Shown here in pieces: positions 7,204 to 16,271 of a stretch of DNA of 30,982 bases; positions within the stretch are counted from its first letter, which is position 1, and every line of letters begins with the position of its first letter. The DNA comes from CAYYAQ01 sp964469555 (GTDB lineage: Bacteria; Planctomycetota; UBA1135; UBA2386), in NCBI GenBank assembly GCA_964469555.1, contig CAYYAQ010000054.1, forward strand, positions 1-30,982, given 5' to 3'. The notes under the pieces were generated by a model. The model saw only the letters and a list, made by a program, of their open reading frames with translations. It did not search any database and was not told where the DNA came from. A program made the position numbers and the translations under genes.

Positions 7204-8589
7204 ATGAAACAGATCGACACCCCCAAGATCCTGCTCGTCGACCCAGACCCCCAGTGCCAGGCGACCTTCAGCGAGAGCCTGGAATCCCGCGGCGTGGAAC
7301 TCGCCCTCGCCGGAACCGCCGCCGACGCCCTTTCCGCGCTGCGAGAGCGTGAGTTCGACCTCGTGATCGCGGACCTCCAGCAGGAAGACCTCGACGGACT
7401 CGAACTCTTGCGCCGGGCCCTCGACAGTCAGGAGAACCTGACGGTAATCATGATGGCCGCGTTCAGCTCCGTCGACGACGCGGTCGCGGCGATGCAGAAC
7501 GGCGCGGCCGACTTCCTGACCAAACCGTTCTCGAACGAACAACTCTGCCTCGCGGTGGACAAGGCCACCCGCACCCACCAGCTCCTCGTCGAGAACCACG
7601 ATCTCAAGGAAGCTCTCGACGACCGCCTGAGGCTGCACAACGTCGTCGCCGCGGAGCCGAGCATGCAAGAGATCCTCAAGACGGTGAAGGCCGTAGCCGA
7701 GACGCGGACGACGGTGTTGATCACCGGCGAATCCGGGACCGGCAAGACCCTGATCGCTCGAGCCGTCCATCAGCACTCGCCGCGGCGCGACGGCCCGTTC
7801 GTCGAGGTCAACTGCGGCGCCCTACCCGAGAACCTGCTCGAGTCGGAGCTCTTCGGTCATGTGCGCGGTGCGTTCACGGGCGCGGTGAAGAGTCGCGCCG
7901 GCAAGTTCGAATCCGCCGATAACGGCACGATCTTCCTCGACGAGATCGGCACTTCGAGTCCCGGGTTCCAGGTCAAGTTGCTCCGCGTGCTCCAGGACCG
8001 CGTAATCGAACGGGTCGGAGATTCGAAGACGATCCCGATCGACACTCGGGTGATCCTCGCCACGAACATCAACCTGGAGAAGGCCGTCGCCGACGGCACG
8101 TTCCGCGAAGACCTCTACTACCGCATCCACGTCGTCTGCCTCGAGATCCCCCCGCTCCGCGAGCGGCGCGACGACATCGCCATCCTCGCGGACCACTTCC
8201 GGATCCGCCACGCCGCCGAGTTGGAGAAGAACGTCGTCGGATTCACGGATGAGGCCCTCGATTTCCTGGTGCGCGCGCCGTGGCCAGGAAACGTGCGGCA
8301 ACTGGAGAACGTCATCGAGCGAGCGGTGCTGTTTTCGCAGCACTCTCGGATCGTCCCGGAGGACCTACCCGCCGGGATCAAGGCGATGACCCGTCAGGAT
8401 TCCGACGCGGTGGCCCTGCCACCCGGCGCACATCTCCGCCCTCTCAAGGAGGCCTTGGAAGGCCCGGAGACGCTCATCATTGAAAAAGCTCTCGAACACC
8501 ACCAAGGCAACCGAAAACGGGCGGCGGCCTCACTGGGCATCAACCGCTCCACGCTCTTCAACAAGATGCGGAAGTTCGATCTACTGTGA
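7204..8589 (+). CDS. NtrC-family sigma-54 response regulator (PrsR-like)
   Basis: This is a 461-residue protein with the full NtrC order. The receiver (1-120) has Asp13/Asp15, phospho-acceptor Asp57 and Lys107, but the switch Thr/Ser position is Ala85 (MMAAFSS). The AAA+ domain (about 145-385) carries Walker A GESGTGKT (175-182), the sigma-54 contact loop GAFTGA (222-227), Walker B GTIFLDE (241-247) and the WPGNVRQLENV region. A Fis-type helix-turn-helix closes the protein (GNRKRAAASLGINRSTLFNKM). It should remodel RNA polymerase-sigma-54 at promoters of its target genes. Its position beside an exosortase polysaccharide cluster fits PrsR, the activator known for exosortase-A systems; this is inferred from context and domain order. 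The start ATG at 7204 has an AAGGA site upstream. Confidence 0.92.
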   Translation: MKQIDTPKILLVDPDPQCQATFSESLESRGVELALAGTAADALSALREREFDLVIADLQQEDLDGLELLRRALDSQENLTVIMMAAFSSVDDAVAAMQNGAADFLTKPFSNEQLCLAVDKATRTHQLLVENHDLKEALDDRLRLHNVVAAEPSMQEILKTVKAVAETRTTVLITGESGTGKTLIARAVHQHSPRRDGPFVEVNCGALPENLLESELFGHVRGAFTGAVKSRAGKFESADNGTIFLDEIGTSSPGFQVKLLRVLQDRVIERVGDSKTIPIDTRVILATNINLEKAVADGTFREDLYYRIHVVCLEIPPLRERRDDIAILADHFRIRHAAELEKNVVGFTDEALDFLVRAPWPGNVRQLENVIERAVLFSQHSRIVPEDLPAGIKAMTRQDSDAVALPPGAHLRPLKEALEGPETLIIEKALEHHQGNRKRAAASLGINRSTLFNKMRKFDLL

Positions 8590-8600
8590 CCCACCTCGGG

Positions 8601-8625
8601 GTTGGTAGACCAACGCGAGCGCGTT
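8601..8625. repeat. Two overlapping inverted repeats between the regulator and TPR genes
   Basis: GTTGG-TAGA-CCAAC (8601-8614) and AACGCG-AG-CGCGTT (8612-8625) are both perfect and share the bases AAC. As RNA, only one hairpin could form at a time. They sit in the 52-base gap before the TPR gene. Possible roles are an operator or an attenuation-like leader; chance is not excluded. Confidence 0.35.
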
Positions 8626-8641
8626 ACAAAATGAGTAAGGC

Positions 8642-11600
8642 ATGAACCGATCGATCACCATTCTGCCCACCTTCCTGTTCATCGCTCTCGCGCTGACGGT
8701 GATGTATGCACTCCTCGGACTTCGTGGCCCCGAGGCGGTACTCCGCGAAGCGCGATACGCCCTCGACCGGGAGCAATACAAGAAGTCGATCAAGCTGCTG
8801 AAAGAGGCCGAGAACGCCCTGGATGACAACCGATCGGGGCTTCTCGAACAGTCCCTGCGCATGCGGGTCGCCGCGTACGAACAACTGAACTTCCGGGACA
8901 AGGTCATCGAGGACATCGAGACGCTGTTCGATAGACTCGGCGTCAGGGACCGCGACCTGATGTGCACGCGGATCCGCATGCACAACGAACTAGCGGCGGA
9001 GCTTCAAGACCACGCGTCGCTTAGGCGGGCACGGGAGCTCGCGAGGATGTGGCTTACCGACCACCAAGCGGACGCGTTCATTCTGGCACAGGCGGGCAAC
9101 TCCACGAACCTCGAGGCCACGTGGCTGTTCGACAAGTGGGTCGCGGCGGTACGATTGACGACGCCGCCGGACGAACACAAGCGACTCGAGAAATTGATGG
9201 CCACCGCGGTCTACAGCGCCTCCGCTACGCAGATCCGGGAGAATCAGGTCCGAACCCTGACAATCGAGCTGGAGAAACTCGTCGCCGGATCGACGGACGA
9301 CACGATCGCCATGATCGACCGGATCCGCGACGTGGCGCTTCGTGCACGGGACTTCTTCCTTCGGAGTCTCTCCCACGACAACCTGCACCCTGCCTATCGC
9401 GGATTGGCCGAGCAACTCCGCAGCGCCGGAGACGACGACACGTTGCTGATGATCGCGCACTCGTTCCTGAGCCGGGCCAGCACCCGAAACGGGATGATCG
9501 CCGCGGTCGATATCGCCGACATCCACCTCCGCCATCGACGCCTGCAGGCCGTGATCAAGATCGCGGACCGCACGCTCCCGCGAGGGAAGCTCCGCAGTGA
9601 TTACCTCATCGGCAAGCTGAATCATCACGCCATCCGATTGATCCTGTGCCGAGCCCTGGCGGCAAACACCCTCGGCAACAGGGCCCAATCGCGAGAACTT
9701 CTGGCCGACTTCACCGCGCTGATGAACAATCAAGAGCAGAAGCTCGTCCAGACCCTGCACGCGGCGCCGCTCCAGTACCTGATCTTCGCCTTGCTGTTGG
9801 AGGACCCGGGCCAGTGCCGCGCGCACCTCATCAACTACGTCGATTCCGAATCAGCCACGCAGTACCCGTGGAACCGGAAGATGCTGCTGGACACCGCGTA
9901 CCGTCACCTCGCGAAGGTCTGCCGCCCGGAGGAGAAGGAGCAGGTCATCAACAGGTGGGTCCACGCCGTGCCCGACGAGGTCGCACCGGTGCACACGCTG
10001 GCGAAATTCAAGATAGGGAGTGGGTCGGCCGAGGAAGCCATCCCGCTGCTCGAGAACGCCCTGAAAGGGCTGCCGAACAAAGACGCCACGTTGGAATTGT
10101 TGACCGCGGCACAACTTTCGATGTTCAAGGGCAACATCGACGACGCCATCAAGAGGGCGAGTGCGCTGGCAATCAGCGTTCCCGACGAAGTCGGTGGGTA
10201 CACCGCCATGACGATCGCCGTCGCGCGGCGCGCGATGGAGCTCAAGTCCTTCGGCGTCGCGATGGGCTGCTGCGATCATGCACGCAAGCTGTTCTCGGGC
10301 ACGCGGCTCCCGACATACCTCAAAGCCAAGATCCTCCTGAAGATGGGCGAGGCGGCGAAGGCCGGACGAAAAGACATCGACGGCATCAGGGTGATCCAGC
10401 AGGCCGAGCAAGTCATGTCGTTGGTCCTGCAGGAGGACCCCGGCGATCGAAACGCTCTCGCGCTGCTGATGCAGGCAAGGGCGGCAGCGGGCAAGACGTC
10501 GGACGCGCTGCGTTTCGAATCACTCTTGCGCGGCATGCCAGACCTCGATTCGACGCGGTTCCTGGCGAGGCACTGGTTGGCCCGCGGCTCATTCAAGCGC
10601 GTCCTGGACTTGACGGAGCAGGCGACTCGTCAGTTCGGCGACGATCTGGAGATGCGAGTGCTCGCGGCCAGGGCGCTCATGGCAGCCCCCAACTCCGACC
10701 CCCGTGAGGTCCAGACCCTGCTGAAACTCGTCTACCACCTGACGCGTGGCATCCAGGACAGAACGGTGCGCGAGAAGGAACTGATGCTCTGGGCGCTGTC
10801 GAAGTACATCGTCATGAACCCCGACAACCTCAAACCGGGTTCCCTCTCCGAGTTGCTCGAAGAGTTCCTCGTAGCCAACGAGTCAACAAAGGACCTCGAA
10901 GATCTCGCCGAAGGGCTCGCGGAGAAGATGCCGCTCGAGCTGGCGTTCCGCGCGTACTCCGCCCTCACGACCGACAACCGGTACAAGGAAAGCCGCAGCG
11001 GCGAGCATTTCGTGGCTGCAGGCCACGTCGCGCTGCGCATGGACAACCAGATCAAGGCCGTGGAGTGGTTCCAGGCAGCCAGTAGTTTCGACGGAGGATC
11101 GGACGCGGCGATCGAGATCGCGCTGCTCAAACGCCTGGCCGGCGAGGAGCACGAGTTCAAGCCCGAGAAGATCGACAGCATCCGCGCCGCGTGCCTGACG
11201 CCCGATCGCAAATCCGCGGTGGCGTTCTTACAGAAGCAACTGATCGCGAATCCCGAGAACATGTCCGCGCAATGCGTCCTCGCCGTAATCGAGGACAACG
11301 TCAAGCTCTCGCCCCGCATCCGAGGAATCGCCGGCGTCGCGAAGGAAGACCTCGTCCTGCTCGTCGCCCTGCTTCAGGACAACGCGTACGCCGCGACAGC
11401 GCTCACCCATGTGGAGAAGCTGCGAGAGAAGTACGAAGACAACGAAGTCCTGTACATCCTCCAGGCACGAGCACACGCGCAGACCGGCGCATTCGCCGAA
11501 ATCAGCAAGGACCTGAGCGCCGCCGGGAAGAGCTTGATCGAAGACAAGGCGTTGATGGCGGAGGCGCTCGATATCCTGGCCTCGTGCCAGGACCCGCTGG

Positions 11601-12709
11601 TCCGGAACTCGAAGATCATGGACCACTTGCTCGGGATCGTGATGAAGCAGGACGAGGCGACCCCCCCATCGCTGATGGCGACGCTGCTGCGCTACAACAG
11701 AGCCGTGCTCGAGGTTCCCGGCATGCGCCGTGCGATCCTTCCGCGCATTTCTCGGTTCTGGATCAACCACCCGAAGATCTCGAACGCCGGACTACCGGAG
11801 GCCGAGATGCTCGTGGAAGCAGGCAACTACTACACGGCACTGGTACTCCTGAGGGTGATCGAGAAAGACCTCGACGAGTCGCTCCGCGGCGACTTTCTCG
11901 AGATCTATTTCTCGACCATGGACAAGCTCGCGCCGAAAACCGAGGCAGTGGTCCTGGCCCAGATGACTGCCCAAGCGATCGAGATCCTCGAGAAGGAGTG
12001 CATCCACGGCGCACCTCTCCACTTCGGCCTGCGCGTGCTCGACGCGGAAATCTACCGAATGAAGGGAACGCAGGCTGGAAAGCTGGCGCTCTCGCGCATG
12101 CTGAAACTGGAAAGCGAGTACCTGCCCAAGCACGTGAAGTACTTTCTCAGCGGCGCAGACAAGAACGTCGACAATCTGGCCCGGACCCTGAGGCGCATCG
12201 GTCGTCGCGAAGGCTTCAAACGCGGGCTGAAGGAAGTGGACCGGGTCCTGCGAAAGGATCCCTCACTCCTCCCGATCTGGCTTCTCCGCGCCGAGTGGCT
12301 CGTGCAACTCGACCACGTCGACGATGCCGTGGTCTCGCTGCTCTGGCTGCCGCAGTACATCAGGGACACGGCTATCGTCGACACGCTCATCCAGTTGATG
12401 GGTCGCTCCGGAATCCTGGTGGAGAAGGGCAAGCAGTTCGTGCTTCCCGAGTTGCTCGAGAAGGCGTCGAGGTTCTCCCTCGGCATGGTGCTCCTCCGAT
12501 CGGGAACCTACCTGCACTCAGCCCAGTCGTTCGAACTCGCGAAGCCGCACGACGACGGCACCCATCTCTACTACCGCGCGATGGCACTGATGGCGTTGCA
12601 GGACGAGGACACCGAACAGGAGGTTCGCCGCCTGTTGGTCCAGGTCTGCGATGACTACCCGGACAGCAGCTACGCAGAGTCCGCGCGCACCGTCTTGCAG
12701 GTCTTCTGA
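8642..12709 (+). CDS. Very large membrane-anchored TPR protein (PrsT-like position)
   Basis: This is a 1355-residue protein from the ATG at 8642, with GTAAGG just upstream. A single N-terminal membrane helix (about residues 8-28, LPTFLFIALALTVMYALLGL) is followed by an almost wholly helical, charged region made of degenerate TPR-like repeats (for example AVLREARYALDREQYKKSI, EAIPLLENALKGLPNKD and ALMAEALDILA). No enzymatic domain is visible. Topology predicts a short cytoplasmic tail and a huge periplasmic solenoid. TPR proteins of exosortase-A loci (PrsT) and of alginate/cellulose/PNAG machines scaffold export complexes. By analogy this protein may bridge inner-membrane synthesis and the outer-membrane export lipoprotein. 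It is longer than the usual ~900-residue PrsT and lies downstream of the sigma-54 regulator, converging on the main operon. The PrsT identity is an inference from context. Confidence 0.85.
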   Translation: MNRSITILPTFLFIALALTVMYALLGLRGPEAVLREARYALDREQYKKSIKLLKEAENALDDNRSGLLEQSLRMRVAAYEQLNFRDKVIEDIETLFDRLGVRDRDLMCTRIRMHNELAAELQDHASLRRARELARMWLTDHQADAFILAQAGNSTNLEATWLFDKWVAAVRLTTPPDEHKRLEKLMATAVYSASATQIRENQVRTLTIELEKLVAGSTDDTIAMIDRIRDVALRARDFFLRSLSHDNLHPAYRGLAEQLRSAGDDDTLLMIAHSFLSRASTRNGMIAAVDIADIHLRHRRLQAVIKIADRTLPRGKLRSDYLIGKLNHHAIRLILCRALAANTLGNRAQSRELLADFTALMNNQEQKLVQTLHAAPLQYLIFALLLEDPGQCRAHLINYVDSESATQYPWNRKMLLDTAYRHLAKVCRPEEKEQVINRWVHAVPDEVAPVHTLAKFKIGSGSAEEAIPLLENALKGLPNKDATLELLTAAQLSMFKGNIDDAIKRASALAISVPDEVGGYTAMTIAVARRAMELKSFGVAMGCCDHARKLFSGTRLPTYLKAKILLKMGEAAKAGRKDIDGIRVIQQAEQVMSLVLQEDPGDRNALALLMQARAAAGKTSDALRFESLLRGMPDLDSTRFLARHWLARGSFKRVLDLTEQATRQFGDDLEMRVLAARALMAAPNSDPREVQTLLKLVYHLTRGIQDRTVREKELMLWALSKYIVMNPDNLKPGSLSELLEEFLVANESTKDLEDLAEGLAEKMPLELAFRAYSALTTDNRYKESRSGEHFVAAGHVALRMDNQIKAVEWFQAASSFDGGSDAAIEIALLKRLAGEEHEFKPEKIDSIRAACLTPDRKSAVAFLQKQLIANPENMSAQCVLAVIEDNVKLSPRIRGIAGVAKEDLVLLVALLQDNAYAATALTHVEKLREKYEDNEVLYILQARAHAQTGAFAEISKDLSAAGKSLIEDKALMAEALDILASCQDPLVRNSKIMDHLLGIVMKQDEATPPSLMATLLRYNRAVLEVPGMRRAILPRISRFWINHPKISNAGLPEAEMLVEAGNYYTALVLLRVIEKDLDESLRGDFLEIYFSTMDKLAPKTEAVVLAQMTAQAIEILEKECIHGAPLHFGLRVLDAEIYRMKGTQAGKLALSRMLKLESEYLPKHVKYFLSGADKNVDNLARTLRRIGRREGFKRGLKEVDRVLRKDPSLLPIWLLRAEWLVQLDHVDDAVVSLLWLPQYIRDTAIVDTLIQLMGRSGILVEKGKQFVLPELLEKASRFSLGMVLLRSGTYLHSAQSFELAKPHDDGTHLYYRAMALMALQDEDTEQEVRRLLVQVCDDYPDSSYAESARTVLQVF

Positions 12710-12726
12710 GGGCTTGCGTCCGCCCT
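12709..12726. terminator. Possible bidirectional hairpin between converging genes
   Basis: AGGGC (12709-12713) and GCCCT (12722-12726) form a 5-base stem with an 8-base loop, spanning the 15-base gap between the converging TPR and deacetylase genes. There is no T run on either strand, so at best it is a weak stop. It is listed only because both operons end here. Confidence 0.2.
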
Positions 12727-13600
12727 ACGGCGTGAACAGAGAGCGGGGCTCCGATTGCTGCAATCGATCCTCCACTTGTGCCAGCGACTCGGAAAGCCCG
12801 ACGAATTCGTGACGCGACAACAGCGCGTCGAGCTTCGCTTCGGTCTTGTCGAGATTGACGTAGTGGCGCAAACCGCGCAGGCCTGACAAATCCTGTCGCG
12901 GCTGGTCGGGGTCGACTTCCCAAGGATGCAGGTACACACATCCCGGCCACCCCATCCGCTCCTGCTGCGCGAGCCCCATCCGGAGCAACCGCAGTGGAAA
13001 CAACCGCAGATACCCACCACCGCCGACGGGCACGCGCTTGCCGAGCACGGACCAGGTCAAAGGCGGAAACTCCGTGATCGCGAAGCCGGTCGTCGCCCGC
13101 ACCTGGTACGGCGACGCCGGAGCACCGGGCAATCCATAATCCGGGTGATGAACGGGAAACACGGAGCTGTCCACGGCGATACCCGCGTCGGCGAGGATGT
13201 CGAATGCCCACGGCGTCCGCCTGGTGATCGACCACGTGCACGCGCGGAAGACCGTGGGCGGCGCGCCGGAGATCTCTTTCAGGATCTCGCTCGTCCGGCG
13301 GATGTCCTCGCGAAAACCCTCCTCACCGAGATCGGGCAACAACCGGTGGTCGTAGCCGTGCGATCCGATCTCGTGACCCGCGTCCCGCACCTCGCGGACC
13401 AGATCCGGCAAGCGCTCGGCGATCCAGCCGAGGAAGAAGAACGTCGCGCGCGCCGAGCGCCGCTCGAACACCGCCAGCAGACGCCGCGTCGACTCCCCGC
13501 AACGCAGCTCGAACTGGTCCCACTCGGCCCGATCCACCGTGTCGGCCATGTTGAGGACCTGGAACCAGTCCTCGACGTCGACAGAGAGGGCGTGCTTCAT
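12725..13600 (-). CDS. XrtA-type polysaccharide deacetylase
   Basis: This is a 291-residue protein. The ATG at 13600 overlaps the EpsI stop (ATGA), which decides the start against a longer open frame. It is a NodB-family carbohydrate deacetylase: the metal/base motif SVDVEDWF at residues 6-13, ATFFFLGW, the metal histidines in SHGYDH, and the FRA-(CTW)-SI segment followed by DSSVFPVHHPDYG and GGGGYLRLFPL, which are typical of the exosortase-A associated branch. It removes N- or O-acetyl groups from the polymer with a divalent metal. There is no signal peptide, so it may act in the cytoplasm or leave by another route. The third motif reads RAC where this branch usually has RAP; the effect is unknown. 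It is the last gene of the nine-gene operon. Confidence 0.93.
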   Translation of the reverse strand: MKHALSVDVEDWFQVLNMADTVDRAEWDQFELRCGESTRRLLAVFERRSARATFFFLGWIAERLPDLVREVRDAGHEIGSHGYDHRLLPDLGEEGFREDIRRTSEILKEISGAPPTVFRACTWSITRRTPWAFDILADAGIAVDSSVFPVHHPDYGLPGAPASPYQVRATTGFAITEFPPLTWSVLGKRVPVGGGGYLRLFPLRLLRMGLAQQERMGWPGCVYLHPWEVDPDQPRQDLSGLRGLRHYVNLDKTEAKLDALLSRHEFVGLSESLAQVEDRLQQSEPRSLFTP

Positions 13601-14244
13601 TCCGGCGACCGGATCAGGTCTTCGCCCGCAGGAAGGAACGTCTGGAACATCTTCCAGCACCTCTTCTCCGTCGCGCGCGAGCCGTCCTTGCCCACGAACG
13701 CTTCGACGCGCAGCAAGAACCCGGAGGTCGCCTGACGGAACAGCGCCCGCGGCGCGTGCTCGAAGTAGAAGCGGAAGTAGTTCGGCGTGACGAAGTCGCG
13801 ACCGACGAACGCGTACAGGCTCACGTAGTCGCGCTTGCGGCCCCTGTTCTCCGTCGCGAGCAGTCGGCCCAGCGAGACCTCGCGGCCATCGGGCAGCGTA
13901 TCTGTCACGCTGCGGTCCGAGTTCAGGCTGAAGTTCGAGCCTCGGATGCAGATGTGCGGCGGGTGAAGGCTCTTCCAGTTGCTGTCGTGGAAGATGATCG
14001 TCAGGACGTACTTCTTGCCGTTCTCGTCACGGTAGTTCCACCACGCGACATCGCGGGTGCCGAGCAATTGGAAGTGCCTCTTTCCGACCTTGTTCTTCGA
14101 CACGAGCGTGTAGCCAGCGAGTTTCGTCGGGAATCTCGCCGCGCGATCGTTGCGCAGGTTCGGGGGACGGATCACGCTCAACGCCAACAGCGGCACGGCC
14201 ACCAGCCAGAGTACGATGCTCGACTTGCGTGGGAGGACCATCAT
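13597..14244 (-). CDS. epsI: EpsI-family protein
   Basis: This is a 215-residue protein; the ATG at 14244 overlaps the exosortase stop (ATGA), and a second ATG follows directly. An N-terminal membrane helix (about 10-25) leads into a periplasmic domain with the EpsI signature: AGYTL, DVAWWNYRDENGK, and HPPHICIRGSNF (family pattern near HSPxxCxPGxGW). EpsI domains accompany exosortases, often fused to their C-terminus in XrtA; here they are separate genes. The domain has a beta-rich fold and is thought to support polysaccharide export or exosortase function; its biochemical role is not established. Translational coupling on both sides argues for stoichiometric production with exosortase and deacetylase. 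Confidence 0.9.
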   Translation of the reverse strand: MMVLPRKSSIVLWLVAVPLLALSVIRPPNLRNDRAARFPTKLAGYTLVSKNKVGKRHFQLLGTRDVAWWNYRDENGKKYVLTIIFHDSNWKSLHPPHICIRGSNFSLNSDRSVTDTLPDGREVSLGRLLATENRGRKRDYVSLYAFVGRDFVTPNYFRFYFEHAPRALFRQATSGFLLRVEAFVGKDGSRATEKRCWKMFQTFLPAGEDLIRSPE

Positions 14245-15095
14245 TCCTTGCCCTCCTTCGCGCGGGATCGCTTACGTCGGACGCGCTTCTCGAGGAACCC
14301 ATCCAAGCTGATCAGGACCAGGATGTTCACGGCCCAGGAGACGCCATTCATGATCGTGTGTCCGGTGCCACCCGCGTAGTACACGTCGACGTGCTTCGCC
14401 ATGAAACACAGGCCGACGATGCGGAGCACGTTAACCATGACCGCCACCGGAACCGTGACCACGAGGATCGTGATCCGACGCATCACGTTCGCCGAGCCGA
14501 TGAAGAACGCGAGGCAGTAGCCCAGCGCCGTCAACGCGAGCAGTGACCTCAACCCACCGCACGCGTCGGCGATGGGGAGCGGGAGCTTCTGACCCGGCAC
14601 CTTGATGCTCGCGCCCTCTCGAACAGCCTCGAGTCCGAGCGCATTGCCCAGGACCATCGCCGTGTGGATCGCGATCTCCTTGAGTTCGAAGGCGATCCGA
14701 CCGGTGAGGTCCATCGGCATCGGTGTCGCGAACCCGACCAGCAGGATCACTGGCAGGATCTTGCGGAGCCGACCCCACCCCACCGTCAGGAGCACGATAC
14801 CGGTCAGCGAGAACAGCAGGCTCGCCGCCGACAGGGAGTCGACCATCTGCGCGGCGCCGCACAGCCGGAGGAACAGTCCAAAGGCGAGGAACCACCAACC
14901 TCGCATGTCGGTCCTCGCCTCGATCTTGGACCACTCTGCACGCTGGGTCCAGATCACGAACAGGCCCAGGATCGGGAGCAACGGACCGTGCGAGTAGTAG
15001 CCGCCAGGGGCGTTCCACCGATCGTAGATCCAGAGGAACGTGTCCCCGTAGGCCACGATCAGCGGCAGGTAGAACGCGAGGAACATCCGAATCAT
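14241..15095 (-). CDS. Exosortase (XrtA/EpsH family)
   Basis: This is a 284-residue multi-pass inner-membrane protease/transpeptidase-like enzyme with about seven to eight hydrophobic helices. The YYSHGPLLP loop is near the N-terminus. The catalytic triad is complete: Cys179 in ADACGGLRSL, Arg225 in PVAVMVNVLRI and His246 in GTGHTIMN. The C-terminal tail is strongly basic (KRVRRKRSRAK). Exosortases cleave proteins carrying a C-terminal PEP-CTERM signal (PEP motif, helix, basic tail) and are functionally analogous to sortases. No such substrate is encoded in this window. Overlaps couple it to the upstream glycosyltransferase (ATGA) and the downstream EpsI. Its neighbours (amidotransferase, ligase, deacetylase, FemAB) are those of exosortase-A loci, but the exact subtype (XrtA or another class) cannot be settled by eye. 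Confidence 0.93.
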   Translation of the reverse strand: MIRMFLAFYLPLIVAYGDTFLWIYDRWNAPGGYYSHGPLLPILGLFVIWTQRAEWSKIEARTDMRGWWFLAFGLFLRLCGAAQMVDSLSAASLLFSLTGIVLLTVGWGRLRKILPVILLVGFATPMPMDLTGRIAFELKEIAIHTAMVLGNALGLEAVREGASIKVPGQKLPLPIADACGGLRSLLALTALGYCLAFFIGSANVMRRITILVVTVPVAVMVNVLRIVGLCFMAKHVDVYYAGGTGHTIMNGVSWAVNILVLISLDGFLEKRVRRKRSRAKEGKE

Positions 15096-16261
15096 CGGAG
15101 CTCCTCGTAGGTCTGGATGACCCGCTCGGCACTGCCGTCCCAGGTCCAGCGGTTCTTGATCAGCGCTTCGCGACCGGCGCGACCGATGGCACTCAGCCGC
15201 TCGCGATCATCAACAAATTCGCAGAGACGATCCGACAGCGACTGCACGTCGCCTGGAACGAATAGGACTCCCGTCTCGCCATCGGTCAAGAGTTCGCGAA
15301 TGTTCGGCTGGTCGAGCGCGAGCGTAGCCACCCCTGCGGAGAGGGTGTCAAACATCTTGAGCGGGGAAGCGTAGTCGTTGATCGACGGCACGACGGCGGC
15401 GTCGAACGCCGCGCAGATGCCCGGCACATGACTCCTGGGCACCGCGCCGAGCGCGTGTACGCGGCCCGTCAGACCGAGCGCTTCGACCCGCTGCATCAGA
15501 TCCGGCAGCGCCGGGCCCGATCCGGCGAGAACGAAGTGCACTTCGGGTCGCGCGATCCTCGCCATCGCCTCCAGAACCAACTCGATGCGGTGCCACGGTC
15601 GCATGTAGCCGACGAAACCCAGGACCAGCTGACCGTTGTCCATTCCGAGTCGCCGACGCAGCTCGCGTCCAGACTCCTCCGCATCGGTCTGCCGCGACGG
15701 ATCGGCGCCGTTCCGGATCACGCGGATCCGACTCTCCGTCGCGCCGAGTTTGCAAAGCCGGTCGGCGAGCACTTGCGAAACAGGCAGGACCCGGTCGGCA
15801 CCAGCCAACACTGCCCGCTCGGTCTTGCGGGCCATGGCGGAGAAGTTGAGGAGACCGAGCACCGCCATCTCGTCGCACAGAGGCGAGTTCACTTCGAGCA
15901 AGAGTGGGACGCCCAATCGCTTCGACGCGTCGAGCGCGGAACGACAGTGGAGCGCGTGGCGTTCGTAGATGAAGTCCGGTCGGAAGTCCCTCGCAGCGCG
16001 GAGGATCATCGACGTACCCTTGCGCGAGTAGAGGATTTCCGCGCACTCTGTCGCGACCCGCGGCAACTGGAGTTTATACCAAAACCCCGAACCACTCGCA
16101 GCCGACGAGCCGTTCGTGTTCGCCTGCGCCTTTGGCACGAGCGCGCTCTCCAGGACCTCGTGACCCGCCGTCCGCAGCGCACCGATCATCTCACGCACGT
16201 GGACGGCCTGGCCGTCCTCGGCACGGATGCGATGGTGATAAAGAATGCGATAGGGATTCAC
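15092..16261 (-). CDS. Family-4 glycosyltransferase
   Basis: This is a 389-residue GT-B enzyme. The start is a GTG at 16261, 10 bases after the previous stop. The N-terminal half has YHHRIRAEDGQAVHVREM (acceptor side) and YERHALHCRSALDA. The C-terminal half has RVIRNGADPS, LGFVGYMRPWH, VLAGSGP, VPSINDYASPLKMFD (the EX7E-like donor region; the first glutamate is not obvious) and TGVLFVPGD. It transfers a sugar from a nucleotide donor, probably on the cytoplasmic face during repeat-unit assembly. Donor and acceptor cannot be named. It is coupled to exosortase by ATGA overlap. N-terminal QAVHVREM/GHEV features are common in exosortase-linked glycosyltransferases. Confidence 0.9.
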   Translation of the reverse strand: MNPYRILYHHRIRAEDGQAVHVREMIGALRTAGHEVLESALVPKAQANTNGSSAASGSGFWYKLQLPRVATECAEILYSRKGTSMILRAARDFRPDFIYERHALHCRSALDASKRLGVPLLLEVNSPLCDEMAVLGLLNFSAMARKTERAVLAGADRVLPVSQVLADRLCKLGATESRIRVIRNGADPSRQTDAEESGRELRRRLGMDNGQLVLGFVGYMRPWHRIELVLEAMARIARPEVHFVLAGSGPALPDLMQRVEALGLTGRVHALGAVPRSHVPGICAAFDAAVVPSINDYASPLKMFDTLSAGVATLALDQPNIRELLTDGETGVLFVPGDVQSLSDRLCEFVDDRERLSAIGRAGREALIKNRWTWDGSAERVIQTYEELR

Positions 16262-16271
16262 GAGAGATGTC

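Noticed and set aside
8631..8645. Four-codon mini-ORF (MSKA) whose stop overlaps the TPR start
   Set aside because: It has an ATGA overlap but no ribosome-binding site upstream; GTAAGG inside it serves the TPR gene. Probably chance.
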